Positions 1 to 9,495 of a stretch of 64,000 nt of DNA are shown piece after piece. The notes beneath the pieces were generated by a model, which saw only the letters and a program-made list of their open reading frames with translations, did not search any database and was not told where the DNA came from. The stretch comes from Candidatus Enterococcus myersii (GTDB taxonomy: Bacteria > Bacillota > Bacilli > Lactobacillales > Enterococcaceae): the NCBI RefSeq assembly GCF_017316025.1, contig NZ_JAFLVT010000009.1:1-64000 (forward strand), written 5' to 3'. Position numbers and translations under genes: made by a program. How positions within the stretch are numbered: the first letter of the stretch is position 1; each line of letters opens with the position of its first letter.

Positions 1-1
1 G

Positions 2-1063
2 ATATTGACTCAAATCCACACAATAAGAAATGGTTCTATTCAAGGCGATAATTTACAACTGTGTTATTTCTTTTATCAATTTTTTTGGCATTCTGCGCCA
101 ACAAAATTGATAACACAAACAATTACCGACTATGATTTAAATCAATTTATTAACTTACTTGAAAAAAAACTGAATGTAGTTTTTACCCAAAATTCGAAAA
201 TAAGAATACTTTTATGGTGTAAAATCTTAAAGCGCAGTAATTCTAGAAAGAGTAACGTATCACAGGTGATTTTGAAATTAATTGATGAAATACAAGAAGA
301 TTCCGCATATAAAATTATCAGAGAGTGTTATTTTTTATCCCAGAGCTATTCAGCTTTTTTAGGATCAGACTACAATGCGGCTTATATTTACATTTTTTTG
401 CTATCTGCATTTCCTTCCCATAGTTCTATTTTGGAAGAATTATGTGAATCTAGCTGGCCTACTAAAGTTCACGCAATCATTGACTTAAACGAGTCTATTT
501 TAGAAAAAGTATGTCACTATTTTAAGTTAGATAAAAAACACGTTTATGATTCATTGAGTTTTAATCATAAACACTTATTGTCTTCTATTCATTCTGGGAT
601 TTTATTTTTCAAAGGCAAGATTGAAAAAAATGAAGTAGATTGCTTGTTTTTGGATATCCCAAAAGATTTTGTTTATAAAGATGTCACTGCCAAACTGATT
701 GCCTGGCTTGGAAGAAAAAATCTATGGAATTTTAACGGAATAAATGAAGTTTATTTAACGTGGGTTTATCATGATATCATTTCAGCAATTTTAAATTCAA
801 ATCTTTCTACGATTACAATTGGTATCAATTTGAACAAATCCCCACTTATTGAGTCACTATATACGAATTCAATAAAAAAAATCTACATTACAGAAAGCTA
901 TGTCCACGTTGAACCGGCTACTCCAAATAAAAAATATGACATTATTATTTCAGATGACGAGACCGCAAAATGGGAATATAACTTTAGATTTTTCTATTTA
1001 ATGGAGGATATCCAAACGGATTATGGAAAACCAATACGTGAAGTTTTAAAAAATATAGAGTAG
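2..1063 (+). CDS. Mga/AtxA-family transcriptional regulator, 5' end outside window
   Basis: The reading frame is open through the left edge of the window, so this is the C-terminal ~350 residues of a larger protein of roughly 480-500 aa. The first visible codons resemble the start of the Mga central region: a G-x-x-x-x-L-C-Y-F-F-Y-Q-F-F-W stretch near residues 13-28 matches the family pattern 'G.E..IR.F..Q.FW'. The C-terminal ~100 residues (ITIGINL, IKKIYITES, YDIIISD) look like the EIIB-like domain of Mga, AtxA and MafR. The N-terminal winged helix-turn-helix domains are not visible. A flavoprotein gene follows 84 bp downstream on the same strand. Base composition is strongly AT-rich compared with lepA and clpB nearby. 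Family assignment is by pattern resemblance; the regulated genes are unknown, and the adjacent flavoprotein is a natural candidate. Confidence 0.62.
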   Translation: MLTQIHTIRNGSIQGDNLQLCYFFYQFFWHSAPTKLITQTITDYDLNQFINLLEKKLNVVFTQNSKIRILLWCKILKRSNSRKSNVSQVILKLIDEIQEDSAYKIIRECYFLSQSYSAFLGSDYNAAYIYIFLLSAFPSHSSILEELCESSWPTKVHAIIDLNESILEKVCHYFKLDKKHVYDSLSFNHKHLLSSIHSGILFFKGKIEKNEVDCLFLDIPKDFVYKDVTAKLIAWLGRKNLWNFNGINEVYLTWVYHDIISAILNSNLSTITIGINLNKSPLIESLYTNSIKKIYITESYVHVEPATPNKKYDIIISDDETAKWEYNFRFFYLMEDIQTDYGKPIREVLKNIE

Positions 1064-1147
1064 ATTACTCTCAACTACTAATTAAATAGACATATAAATT
1101 TTACTGAATATCAAAAAACACGTTGATACTTTTAAAAGGAGATTATC

Positions 1148-2503
1148 ATGAAAGTAGTAATAATTGGTGGATCCCATGCAGGTACTACTGCTGCTAGAAC
1201 TTTAAAAAAAATAAATCAAAATATCGAAGTCGTTTTACTGGAAAAAAGAGAATACATTGGCTCAGTACCGAGTAATCTTAATTTTCTTTTTGAAAATCTT
1301 CTTCATGAAGATACTAATCTCTTTAAAGGAATCGTACTACCGGAAGTATTAATGAATATGGGGATTGACTTACGTCTAAAAACAGAGGTAACAAAAATTA
1401 ACGTTGTTACTAAGACAATTGAAGTTAAAAACGAAAGCAAAAACTACAAGCTGAGCTTTGATCGTTTAATCCTTGCCATGGGTTCAGAAAAATTTTTAAT
1501 TTCTGAGCCTATCTTAAATGCTTCTGTTTCAGATTTAATAACTTACAAAATGCCAGCTGAAATATTAAAAGCTCATCGTGTATTGAAAAATAGTAAGCAT
1601 ATTACGATTATCGGTTCAGGGTTGATTGGCCTAGAACTTGCAAGTAGTTTATCCCATCATTTAGACAAAAAAATTACGATAATAGAACAAATGAGTCGTC
1701 CTTTATTCCGTTATTTTGATACTACTATTACCGATGTACTTATGAAGTATAAGCCGGAAAATATTCAGTTTCTTTTTAACAAAACTTTAAAATCCACGCA
1801 ACGAATGCAAAAACAAATTAAGGTGACAACTTTCGGCGAGGAATCATTTCTTACCGACTCAGCCGTCTTGGCTTTAAATCCAAGACCCAATATCACTATA
1901 ATTCCCAAAGAAATTTACCTTGATGCTGATAACTCCATTCTAGTTAACGATCATATGCAAACTAATTGTCCGGATATTTATGCTATTGGAGATTTAGTAA
2001 AAATTCCCTTTGGACCAGAAATAGATCGCGCTTATCTTCCTTTGATTTCAATGGCCCATCGAACTGCACGAATTGCAGCGTTTCATATAACAAAACACAA
2101 TACTACGATCAGTAAACCTTCTCAGCGAACCATTGCAACTAAAATTTTCAATTTATTTTTAGCTAGCTGTGGTATAACTTACGAAGAATCCATTTTACTA
2201 GGAATCGCTGTAACTGAAGTAACTAAAACGTTTAACTATTACTCACCTATTTACCAAAAAACAGATTTTTTACTAAAAATTAAAATTATTTATGATACGA
2301 CCAGTCATGTTTTACTTGGCGCCCAATTAATCACAACTGAGGAGAAATTAGTTTCTTTAATCAATATATTTACACAGTTTACCGCAGATAAAAAAAAGAT
2401 TGAAAATCTTGTTAACAATGAATATTACTATGCACCTTTGCTGTCAGCTGATCAAAATTTCATAAATGAAATTTTTTTAGAGGCAGTCGCCCACGCCAAA
2501 TAA
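1148..2503 (+). CDS. NADH oxidase/CoA-disulfide reductase-family flavoprotein with Ser at the Cys42 position
   Basis: A 451-aa class III pyridine nucleotide-disulfide oxidoreductase-like protein. Seen: an N-terminal FAD Rossmann motif GGSHAGT (residues 7-13), a central NAD(P)H-binding motif IGSGLIGLELA (about 156-166), a second FAD motif YAIGDLV (about 277-283), and a dimerisation-like C-terminal domain. In NADH oxidase, NADH peroxidase and CoA-disulfide reductase a redox-active cysteine sits at position 42 (S-F-x-x-C-G). Here the same position reads V-P-S-N, so residue 42 is serine. The protein therefore cannot form the usual sulfenate or disulfide. It may be an H2O2-forming NADH oxidase or have a different acceptor. 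The start is ATG behind AAAAGGAG with 6-nt spacing. It follows an Mga-like regulator and, like it, is AT-rich. Confidence 0.75.
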   Translation: MKVVIIGGSHAGTTAARTLKKINQNIEVVLLEKREYIGSVPSNLNFLFENLLHEDTNLFKGIVLPEVLMNMGIDLRLKTEVTKINVVTKTIEVKNESKNYKLSFDRLILAMGSEKFLISEPILNASVSDLITYKMPAEILKAHRVLKNSKHITIIGSGLIGLELASSLSHHLDKKITIIEQMSRPLFRYFDTTITDVLMKYKPENIQFLFNKTLKSTQRMQKQIKVTTFGEESFLTDSAVLALNPRPNITIIPKEIYLDADNSILVNDHMQTNCPDIYAIGDLVKIPFGPEIDRAYLPLISMAHRTARIAAFHITKHNTTISKPSQRTIATKIFNLFLASCGITYEESILLGIAVTEVTKTFNYYSPIYQKTDFLLKIKIIYDTTSHVLLGAQLITTEEKLVSLINIFTQFTADKKKIENLVNNEYYYAPLLSADQNFINEIFLEAVAHAK

Positions 2504-2530
2504 AAAAACTAAAAATTTGAAATTTCCTCA

Positions 2531-2560
2531 CTTCTGTTTTTTAAAAACAGAAAGATTTAA
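2531..2560 (+). terminator. Weak hairpin after the flavoprotein gene
   Basis: TTCTGTTTTT and AAAAACAGAA form a short AT-rich palindrome 30 bp after the stop codon. It lacks a clean T-tract, so it is only a candidate terminator. Confidence 0.3.
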
Positions 2561-2582
2561 TTACTAACATTTAAATCTATCC

Positions 2583-2615
2583 AAAAAAACTTCGCCCAAA
2601 TTTAATTGGGCGAAG
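2583..2615 (-). terminator. Rho-independent terminator of lepA
   Basis: A 10-bp stem (CTTCGCCCAA / TTGGGCGAAG, 2590-2615) with a 6-nt loop is followed on the minus strand by seven T (2583-2589). It lies about 60 bp past the lepA stop codon. Confidence 0.85.
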
Positions 2616-2676
2616 TATCAACAGAAATTTCACAAAAATAATCTTTCTAATTCGATTGTTTTAAAAAAATCCCAAG

Positions 2677-4512
2677 CTATTTCTTCGGTTCATCCTCGTC
2701 CATTTTCAAAACAGCCATGAAGGCTTCTTGTGGGACTTCGACAGAACCAATTTGTTTCATTCGTTTTTTACCTTCTTTTTGTTTTTCCAATAATTTACGT
2801 TTTCGGGAGACGTCCCCGCCGTAACATTTGGCCAATACGTTTTTGCGGAGTGCTTTAATATCTGACCGCGCAACAATTTTTTGTCCGATTGCAGCCTGAA
2901 CTGGCACTTCAAATTGTTGACGAGGAATTAATTTTTTCAGTTTTTCAACGATGGCTTTCCCACGTTCGAAGGCAAAGTCACGGTGAACAATGAAGCTTAG
3001 GGCATCGACTTTTTCAGCGTTCAATAAGATATCCATCTTCACTAGCTTACTTGTGCGGTAACCAGACATTTCATAATCTAATGAGGCATATCCTTTGGTG
3101 CTGGATTTCAACTTATCAAAAAAGTCAAAGACAATTTCAGACAATGGAATTTCATAAACGACATTAACCCGATAATCATCCAAATAATCCATCGTGACAA
3201 AATCACCACGTTTTCTTTGTGATAATTCCATCACTGCACCAACATAATCATTTGGTACCATAATTTGGGCTTTCACATAAGGTTCTTCCACACTTTGAAT
3301 GGAGACAGGATCTGGAAAATCAGCCGGGTTATCGACAATAACTTGAGTGCCATCTGTTTTATTGACGTGATAAATAACAGAAGGCGCTGTCGTAATCAAC
3401 TCTAAATTGAATTCTCTTTCCAAACGTTCTTGGATAACATCCATGTGTAATAAGCCCAAGAATCCGCAACGGAAACCAAAACCTAAAGCTTGTGAAGTTT
3501 CGGGTTCAAATTGTAAGGCAGCATCATTTAATTGCAGTTTTTCCAACGCTTCCCGCAAATCGTTGTACCGCGACGTATCAATTGGATACAACCCACAAAA
3601 TACCATTGGGTTCATCTTACGATAGCCTTCTAAAGCTTGAGTGGCAGGATTTTTCGCTAAGGTAACCGTATCACCAACCCGGGTATCTTGTACGGTCTTA
3701 ATTGCGGCGGTGATATACCCTACGTCTCCTACCATTAAATAATCTCGGGCAATCGCTTTTGGTGAAAAGACCCCGACTTCTGTTACATCAAATGTTTTAC
3801 CGTTACTCATTAATTGAATTTTATCTCCTGGTTTAACAACACCGTCCATTACCCGCACATTTAAAACGACCCCACGATATGAATCGTAAATCGAGTCAAA
3901 AATCAACGCTTTTAATGGTGCGTTTAAATCGCCACTTGGGGCAGGAACATATTCAACGACTTGCTCTAAAATTTCTTCAATGCCAATGCCGGCTTTGGCT
4001 GAAGCCAAAACTGCTTCACTGGCATCAATACCGATAACATCTTCAATTTCTTGGCGCACGCGTTCTGGATCAGCAGCAGGTAAATCGATTTTATTAATAA
4101 CCGGTAAAATCTCCAAGTCATTATCTAATGCCAAATAAACATTGGCCAAAGTTTGCGCTTCAATCCCTTGTGCGGCATCGACTACTAAAACAGCACCTTC
4201 ACAAGCAGCTAAACTGCGGGAAACTTCGTAAGTAAAATCGACGTGTCCGGGCGTGTCAATCAAGTGGAAAATATACGTTTGACCGTCTTTGGCTGTGTAA
4301 TTTAATTCAACGGCATTTAATTTAATCGTTATACCACGTTCTCTTTCCAAATCCATTGAGTCTAGCAATTGATCTTGCATTTCCCGACTCGTCACCGTAT
4401 GGGTTTGCTCTAAAATACGGTCTGCCAACGTGGATTTTCCGTGGTCAATATGGGCAATGATGGAGAAATTCCGAATCATTTCCTGTCTTTTTTTCATTTC
4501 TGCTAGATTCAT
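2677..4512 (-). CDS. lepA: Elongation factor 4 (LepA), ribosome back-translocating GTPase
   Basis: LepA/EF4 is a translational GTPase that acts on stalled or mis-translocated ribosomes. The 611-residue protein shows the P-loop HIDHGKST (about 21-28), the G2 segment RERGITI, G3 DTPGHVDF (about 83-90), G4 NKIDLP, and a lysine/arginine-rich C-terminal domain ([25 protein letters not shown] is split across its last ~50 residues) typical of LepA rather than EF-G. The ATG at 4512 ([10 protein letters not shown]) was chosen over one four codons upstream because GAGGG sits at correct spacing before it and LepA proteins usually begin this way. It is monocistronic, with its own extended -10 promoter and terminator. 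Confidence 0.96.
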   Translation of the reverse strand: MNLAEMKKRQEMIRNFSIIAHIDHGKSTLADRILEQTHTVTSREMQDQLLDSMDLERERGITIKLNAVELNYTAKDGQTYIFHLIDTPGHVDFTYEVSRSLAACEGAVLVVDAAQGIEAQTLANVYLALDNDLEILPVINKIDLPAADPERVRQEIEDVIGIDASEAVLASAKAGIGIEEILEQVVEYVPAPSGDLNAPLKALIFDSIYDSYRGVVLNVRVMDGVVKPGDKIQLMSNGKTFDVTEVGVFSPKAIARDYLMVGDVGYITAAIKTVQDTRVGDTVTLAKNPATQALEGYRKMNPMVFCGLYPIDTSRYNDLREALEKLQLNDAALQFEPETSQALGFGFRCGFLGLLHMDVIQERLEREFNLELITTAPSVIYHVNKTDGTQVIVDNPADFPDPVSIQSVEEPYVKAQIMVPNDYVGAVMELSQRKRGDFVTMDYLDDYRVNVVYEIPLSEIVFDFFDKLKSSTKGYASLDYEMSGYRTSKLVKMDILLNAEKVDALSFIVHRDFAFERGKAIVEKLKKLIPRQQFEVPVQAAIGQKIVARSDIKALRKNVLAKCYGGDVSRKRKLLEKQKEGKKRMKQIGSVEVPQEAFMAVLKMDEDEPKK

Positions 4513-4575
4513 ATATACCCTCATTTCTTTATTACCGCGACAAAATCCCTGCGGTCTGCTAACTTCAGCCTTTTC

Positions 4576-4604
4576 ATTATACCAACGAAACTTAGATATT
4601 TAAA
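4576..4604 (-). promoter_or_regulatory. lepA promoter
   Basis: On the minus strand TTTAAA (4599-4604), 17 bp and TATAAT (4576-4581), with TGG giving an extended -10 (TGGTATAAT). It is about 65 bp before the lepA start. The leader contains a small ACCGC/GCGGT hairpin near 4533-4554. Confidence 0.6.
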
Positions 4605-4644
4605 GAGTTTTCCCCATCTCAAAAACAACAAATTTGCCAATCTT

Positions 4645-4653
4645 TGTTATACT
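4645..4653 (+). promoter_or_regulatory. Extended -10 promoter for the Eis-like acetyltransferase
   Basis: TGTTATACT is an extended -10 element about 32 bp upstream of the chosen ATG at 4685. No convincing -35 is visible, as expected for extended -10 promoters. Confidence 0.5.
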
Positions 4654-4684
4654 AAAACTAAGAACAAAAATTGGAGTTGAAATT

Positions 4685-5905
4685 ATGGAGGAACACTTTC
4701 GCGACGAATTACAAATTCTACCGGTGGAAGAAAAAGATGTTGATCAATTTAACGAGTTATTAAGTTATGTTTTTCAAATCACAGAATCAGATATTGAAGA
4801 AAGCGGCTTTGATAGTAAAAAAGAAATGATCAAATCAAAAAAGCCGATTTTAGAGTTATCAAAAGTATTCGGTTGGTTTCACAAAGAGCAGTTGATCTCT
4901 CAAATTGCCATTTATCCTTGTGAAGTAAATATTCATGGTGCTGCATACAAAATGGGAGGCATCACAGGTGTTGGCACCTATCCAGAATATGCCGGTCACG
5001 GGCTAATGCAAGATTTAGTGAAAAAAGCACTGGAAACAATGCGCGAAGACAAGCAATGGATTTCTTACCTTTATCCTTATAACATCCCCTACTATCGCCG
5101 TAAAGGTTGGGAAATTATGTCAGACAAATTGACGTTTAAAATTCGTGACACTCAATTACCCAAACAAGTAGATGTCCCTGGGATGGTAGAACGTCAAAAT
5201 GTAGATCATCCCGATGTTTTTGCTGTTTACGATACTTTTGCCAAGCAAAATCATGGTGCTTTAAAACGCAGTCATTTTCATTGGGAAGAATACTGGCGTT
5301 ATGAAAATGAAGAGGAACGGACTGCCGCAATTTATTATGACGGCGCTGGTAAACCAACGGGCGTTTTATTTTATTGGGTCGCCGAAGAAATTTTTCATGT
5401 TAAAGAGATGTTTTATTTAAATCAAGAAGCTCGCAACGGCTTATGGAATTTTATTTCTGCGCATTTTTCGATGGTTTATTGGGTAAAAGGAGATATTTAT
5501 AAAAACGAACCATTGGCCTTTTTACTAGAAGATAGTCAGATTACTGAAACAATCGAACCTTATTACATGGCTAGAATTGTGGATGTTGCAGAGTTTTTAA
5601 AAAGATTTCCTTTTGAATCTTTTGACGGTGCTTTTCACTTTGTCGTGACCGATCCCATTGCTGATTGGAACAATGATACTTTTTCTATTATGAGTAAAGA
5701 TGATGAAGTTGTAATTCAAAAAGGTGTTGCTATAGGCCCAAGTGTCACAATTGATATTCAAACTTTAAGCTGTCTTTTAATGAATTATCGCCGCGCTTCT
5801 TATTTATACCGCATTGAACGTCTACAAGCCGCTAGCAAGAAAACAATTCATTTATTAGAACAAATTATCCCCGACATGGAAGCTTACTTTAGTGATTATT
5901 TCTAA
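4685..5905 (+). CDS. Eis-like GNAT N-acetyltransferase
   Basis: A 406-aa member of the Eis family: tandem GNAT folds plus a C-terminal SCP2-like domain, forming acetyl-CoA-dependent acetyltransferases of amines. The acetyl-CoA loop is recognisable near residues 97-111 (G-V-G-T-Y-P-E-Y-A-G-H-G-L-M), followed by YPYNIPYYRRKGWE (about 136-149), a segment typical of Eis homologues. The protein ends in aromatic F; in Eis enzymes the C-terminal carboxylate takes part in catalysis. The ATG at 4685 was chosen because TTGGAG precedes it by 8 nt; the longest frame starts 51 bp upstream, over the promoter. The substrate is unknown; aminoglycoside acetylation is known only for some members. It is a single gene divergent from lepA. 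Confidence 0.82.
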   Translation: MEEHFRDELQILPVEEKDVDQFNELLSYVFQITESDIEESGFDSKKEMIKSKKPILELSKVFGWFHKEQLISQIAIYPCEVNIHGAAYKMGGITGVGTYPEYAGHGLMQDLVKKALETMREDKQWISYLYPYNIPYYRRKGWEIMSDKLTFKIRDTQLPKQVDVPGMVERQNVDHPDVFAVYDTFAKQNHGALKRSHFHWEEYWRYENEEERTAAIYYDGAGKPTGVLFYWVAEEIFHVKEMFYLNQEARNGLWNFISAHFSMVYWVKGDIYKNEPLAFLLEDSQITETIEPYYMARIVDVAEFLKRFPFESFDGAFHFVVTDPIADWNNDTFSIMSKDDEVVIQKGVAIGPSVTIDIQTLSCLLMNYRRASYLYRIERLQAASKKTIHLLEQIIPDMEAYFSDYF

Positions 5906-5986
5906 ACAAAAAAATGCGTGGTACTTATTTACGCTAAAAAAATAAACGTAATCTGCTACTTATGGAACCCTTTTAATTTGTAATAA

Positions 5987-6024
5987 TGGACCTGTGATAG
6001 GCTTATAAGCTTATCACAGGTCCA
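5987..6024. terminator. Large inverted repeat between convergent genes
   Basis: A perfect 13-bp stem, TGGACCTGTGATA (5987-5999) and TATCACAGGTCCA (6012-6024). The loop contains a second palindrome, GCTTATAAGC (6001-6010). Flanking AATTTG (5975-5980) and CAAATT (6029-6034) extend the pairing. It lies between converging genes and could end transcription both ways, but no T-tract follows on either strand, so the role is uncertain. Confidence 0.45.
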
Positions 6025-6076
6025 TTTGCAAATTACAGATGCATTTTACACTGGGCAACTTTTACTCTTATCGATT

Positions 6077-6532
6077 TTACAGATAGGGTAATTGAATAAT
6101 GGTTTCTGCTTTTCCTGCAACTTCTTCATAATACTCATAGCTTTCATAGGTAAATGTACCTTTTTCTTTTTCTATTTCTTCTAAAAGCAAGCGATAAATT
6201 AGTTCACTATCGTTATCATCTTCTAAAAAGCTGGCTACGGCAGCATTAAAAGCTGGCCGTTTTCTGATTTTTAAAGGTGATGCAACAGAAAATTCTTTTT
6301 CAATTGGCAAACAAAATCCGACTTTTAAAGGGTCAGTGTGAATTTCACCTTTACTTTCGACTGCTAAATAATGAACGAAAGGTTCTCCTTTGACTGCCAC
6401 ACCCGCACCAAGAAGGGCTGTCGCCATTTCTTCATAGGCATCTGCCAATGCTGTCCCAAAATCTTCCGCATCGATTTCTTGTTCTTTTTCTAACAACAAC
6501 ACTTCTGGTACAATCTGCTTTTTTATTTCCAT
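6077..6532 (-). CDS. GyrI-like small-molecule-binding domain protein
   Basis: A 151-aa single-domain protein. The segment V-K-G-E-P-F-V-H-Y-L-A (about 48-58) followed by L-K-V-G-F-C-L-P-I (about 70-78) resembles the repeated core of GyrI/SOUL-like effector-binding domains, where 'GPPF..Y.......VEVG.PV' is typical. The C-terminus (YYEEVAGKAETIIQLPYL region) fits the final strand of that fold. No helix-turn-helix is present, so it would be a stand-alone ligand-binding protein rather than a BmrR/Rob-type regulator. The ATG at 6532 follows AGGAG at 9-nt spacing; an upstream ATG 19 codons earlier lacks a site. The gene stands alone, convergent with the acetyltransferase and downstream of the clpB terminator. 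The ligand is unknown. Confidence 0.6.
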   Translation of the reverse strand: MEIKKQIVPEVLLLEKEQEIDAEDFGTALADAYEEMATALLGAGVAVKGEPFVHYLAVESKGEIHTDPLKVGFCLPIEKEFSVASPLKIRKRPAFNAAVASFLEDDNDSELIYRLLLEEIEKEKGTFTYESYEYYEEVAGKAETIIQLPYL

Positions 6533-6611
6533 TTGACTATCTCCTTTTATCCTCTTTTTTCTAATTATAGTGGAGAATGGATTTTTCACCTAGTAATTCG
6601 TCACCTGCAAA

Positions 6612-6640
6612 AGAAAAAAACCAGACATCACAGTCTGGTT
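6612..6640 (-). terminator. clpB terminator
   Basis: Stem AACCAGAC (6619-6626) and GTCTGGTT (6633-6640) with a 6-nt loop, followed on the minus strand by a T-rich run (complement of 6612-6620). Confidence 0.85.
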
Positions 6641-6688
6641 CCCTTTTTGTAAATGACACTTTCCATTTAACACAATTTATCTTTTATC

Positions 6689-9295
6689 TTATTTTTCTGC
6701 CATTGCTTCATTTTGAAAAACCAATTGGTCATTTAAAAGACTGATAGTAACTTTGGTCTTTGGCAAAACTCGACCAGACACAATTTCTTTAGCCAGTGGC
6801 GTTTCCACCTCACGGGTAATAAAGCGTCGCAAAGGCCGCGCACCATATGCTGGTTCATATGCATTTTCAGCAATCCAAACTTTGGCAGCTTCATTAATTT
6901 CTAGGACGATTTCTTGATCTTCTAAGCGCTTGGACAATTGTGCGATTATTTTATCGACAATTCCTTTTACGTCTTCAAGGCTTAGTGGTGTAAATAAGAT
7001 TGTATCGTCAATCCGATTTAAGAATTCTGGTTTGAAGTGGCCCCGTAGTAAATTCATGACTTGCTCTTTCACATCTTCTTTAATCGTGCCTTCTTCTGTC
7101 ACACCTTCTAATAAAAACTGTGAACCGATGTTACTTGTCATAATCATGACTGTATTTTTAAAGTCTACTACCCGTCCTTTTGAATCCGTCAAGCGACCAT
7201 CGTCTAAAACTTGTAATAAAATATTAAAGACATCCGGATGTGCTTTTTCTATTTCATCTAGAAGAACAATGGTATAGGGATTGCGACGAACAGCTTCTGT
7301 TAATTGGCCACCCTCTTCATAGCCGACATAGCCTGGAGGTGCACCAACCAAACGTGAGACCGCATGCTTTTCCATGTATTCACTCATGTCAATTCGCACC
7401 ATATGGTCTTCTGAATCAAACAAATTTTCAGCTAACGCTTTTGCTAATTCTGTTTTACCAACGCCGGTTGGTCCTAAAAACAAGAAAGAACCTAATGGAC
7501 GATTGGGATCTTGTAAACCCGCACGAGAACGAATTACCGCATCACTTACCGCATTGACTGCCTCATCTTGACCAATGACCCGTTTATGCAGTGTTTCGTT
7601 TAGCTTCATTAGTTTTTCCCGTTCTCCTTCAACTAATTTCGTTACGGGAATTCCGGTCATACGACCGACAACAGCAGCAATTTCTTCTTCTGTAACCGAT
7701 TCTTGCACTAAGCGCACATGATCGTCGGTCCCTTTTTCCTCTAGTGTTTCCAATTCCTTTTCTAATTGAGGAATGGTTCCATGACGGAGCACGGCTGCAC
7801 GTTCTAAGTCATAATTATTTTCAGCATCTTCTAATTCGTGCTTAGCCTTATCGATTTCAGAACGTTTATTGGTAATCTGGTTCACTTCTTCTTTTTCAGT
7901 TTCCCATTGCATCTTCATGGCGTTTGCTTCTTCTCTAAGTTCAGCCAACTCTGCTTGCAAAATTTCTAAACGTTTTTTCGACGCGTCATCGCTTTCTTTT
8001 TTCAACGCTGCTTCTTCAATTTCAAGTTGCATTAAACGTCTGGTTACTTGGTCTAATTCTGTCGGCATAGAATTCATTTCCACCCGAATTGTCGCACTTG
8101 CTTCATCGACTAAGTCAATCGCTTTATCTGGTAAAAATCGATCGGTAATATAACGATCAGAAAGCGTCGCAGCAGCAACTAAAGCATTATCGTGAATATT
8201 AACGCTATGGTGAATTTCAAATCTTTCTTTTAGTCCCCGTAAAATCGAGATCGTATCTTCCACTGTTGGTTCTGCGACTAAAACTTTTTGGAACCGGCGT
8301 TCTAGCGCCTTATCTTTTTCCATATATTGCCGATATTCATCTAATGTTGTAGCACCAATCATATGCAATTCACCACGGGCAAGCATCGGCTTTAATAAGT
8401 TTCCGGCATCCATGCTGCCTTCGGTCTTGCCAGCCCCCACGATGTTGTGAATTTCATCAATAAAAAGAATAATGCGCCCATCTGCTTTTTTCACTTCTTT
8501 TAAAACCGCTTTTAGTCGCTCTTCAAATTCGCCACGGAATTTAGCGCCGGCAATTAATGAACCCATATCAAGAGAAAAAATCGTTTTATCCTTTAAATTT
8601 TCTGGAACATCTTTGCGCACAATCCGTTGGGCTAGTCCTTCTACGATAGCCGTTTTACCAACCCCAGGCTCCCCGATTAAAACAGGATTATTTTTTGTTT
8701 TTCGTGATAAAATCCGAATGACATCACGAATTTCTTCATCCCGTCCAATAATAGGATCCATCTTACCAGCTTTAACTTGTTGCACTAAATCGACACCGTA
8801 TTTTTCCAATGCTTTATATTGTTCTTCTTGATTTTTTGAGGTCACTTTTTCTCCTCCGCGCATTACTTCAATATTGTGGCGCAATTCTTTTTCCGTAATT
8901 CCTTGGTTCACCAAATATTTCGTCAAACGATAATTTTTTAATTTCATTAATGCTAAAATTACGATTTCAGTGGCTAAAAATTCGTCTCCGAAACTTTCCC
9001 GTAATTGGTCTGCTTCATTTAATAGATTAAATAAATTTTGGCTCATACTTTGACCATAGGCCACATTTCCACCAGCTACACTTGGATATTCATCAATTGC
9101 CTGATCGACTTCTCTTTCAAAAGATGCAACATCCACACCAGCATCCGTATAAAAATTACGTCCAAAATGATTTGGTTGTAAGAAAATTTTCCATAAATGA
9201 GCAATGTCGATTTCTTGATGATGACGTGTTACCGCAATTTGCTGTGCTTCTGCGATAGCTTCTTGTAAAGTTGTCGTCATTTTTTCAATATTCAT
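6689..9295 (-). CDS. clpB: ClpB protein disaggregase
   Basis: An 868-aa Hsp100 chaperone that threads aggregated proteins through a hexameric AAA+ ring together with DnaK. Seen in order: N-terminal double Clp_N domain (1-145), NBD1 with Walker A GEPGVGKT (about 206-213) and Walker [10 protein letters not shown], a long coiled-coil middle domain (about 400-525) that distinguishes ClpB from ClpC/ClpE, and NBD2 with Walker A GPTGVGKT (about 606-613) and [10 protein letters not shown]. Length is typical. The ATG is preceded by AGGAGG at 8 nt. A CtsR-type direct repeat overlaps its -35 box, indicating class III heat-shock control. It is monocistronic with its own terminator. Confidence 0.97.
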   Translation of the reverse strand: MNIEKMTTTLQEAIAEAQQIAVTRHHQEIDIAHLWKIFLQPNHFGRNFYTDAGVDVASFEREVDQAIDEYPSVAGGNVAYGQSMSQNLFNLLNEADQLRESFGDEFLATEIVILALMKLKNYRLTKYLVNQGITEKELRHNIEVMRGGEKVTSKNQEEQYKALEKYGVDLVQQVKAGKMDPIIGRDEEIRDVIRILSRKTKNNPVLIGEPGVGKTAIVEGLAQRIVRKDVPENLKDKTIFSLDMGSLIAGAKFRGEFEERLKAVLKEVKKADGRIILFIDEIHNIVGAGKTEGSMDAGNLLKPMLARGELHMIGATTLDEYRQYMEKDKALERRFQKVLVAEPTVEDTISILRGLKERFEIHHSVNIHDNALVAAATLSDRYITDRFLPDKAIDLVDEASATIRVEMNSMPTELDQVTRRLMQLEIEEAALKKESDDASKKRLEILQAELAELREEANAMKMQWETEKEEVNQITNKRSEIDKAKHELEDAENNYDLERAAVLRHGTIPQLEKELETLEEKGTDDHVRLVQESVTEEEIAAVVGRMTGIPVTKLVEGEREKLMKLNETLHKRVIGQDEAVNAVSDAVIRSRAGLQDPNRPLGSFLFLGPTGVGKTELAKALAENLFDSEDHMVRIDMSEYMEKHAVSRLVGAPPGYVGYEEGGQLTEAVRRNPYTIVLLDEIEKAHPDVFNILLQVLDDGRLTDSKGRVVDFKNTVMIMTSNIGSQFLLEGVTEEGTIKEDVKEQVMNLLRGHFKPEFLNRIDDTILFTPLSLEDVKGIVDKIIAQLSKRLEDQEIVLEINEAAKVWIAENAYEPAYGARPLRRFITREVETPLAKEIVSGRVLPKTKVTISLLNDQLVFQNEAMAEK

Positions 9296-9406
9296 TTGCC
9301 ATTCCTCCTAAAGTCTTAATTACTGTGAGCTCAACTACTTTTATCATACTACTATCTCACCTTTTTGGCACGAATGTCGTAGTATTGTTCCTTTACTCAC
9401 AATATA

Positions 9407-9436
9407 ATAATACGCCTTTGGTCAGTAATGGTCAAA
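9407..9436 (-). promoter_or_regulatory. clpB promoter overlapped by a CtsR operator
   Basis: Minus strand: -35 TTGACC (9430-9435), 17-bp spacer, -10 TATTAT (9407-9412). On the plus strand GGTCAGT-AAT-GGTCAAA (9420-9436) matches the CtsR heptad direct repeat RGTCAAA-NAN-RGTCAAA with two mismatches in one heptad. Bound CtsR would cover the -35 box. Confidence 0.82.
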
Positions 9437-9495
9437 CTAAATGCTCTCAAATTTAGCAAATTATTTATGAAATACTAACAAAATGACCGATCTTT

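Noticed and set aside
1148-2503. Naming the flavoprotein nox or npr
   Set aside because: The catalytic Cys42 of those enzymes is Ser here, so the activity cannot be transferred by family alone.
6930-8831. Several plus-strand frames of 60-120 codons opposite clpB
   Set aside because: They are antisense shadows of a strongly conserved gene, lack ribosome sites and give no recognisable protein.
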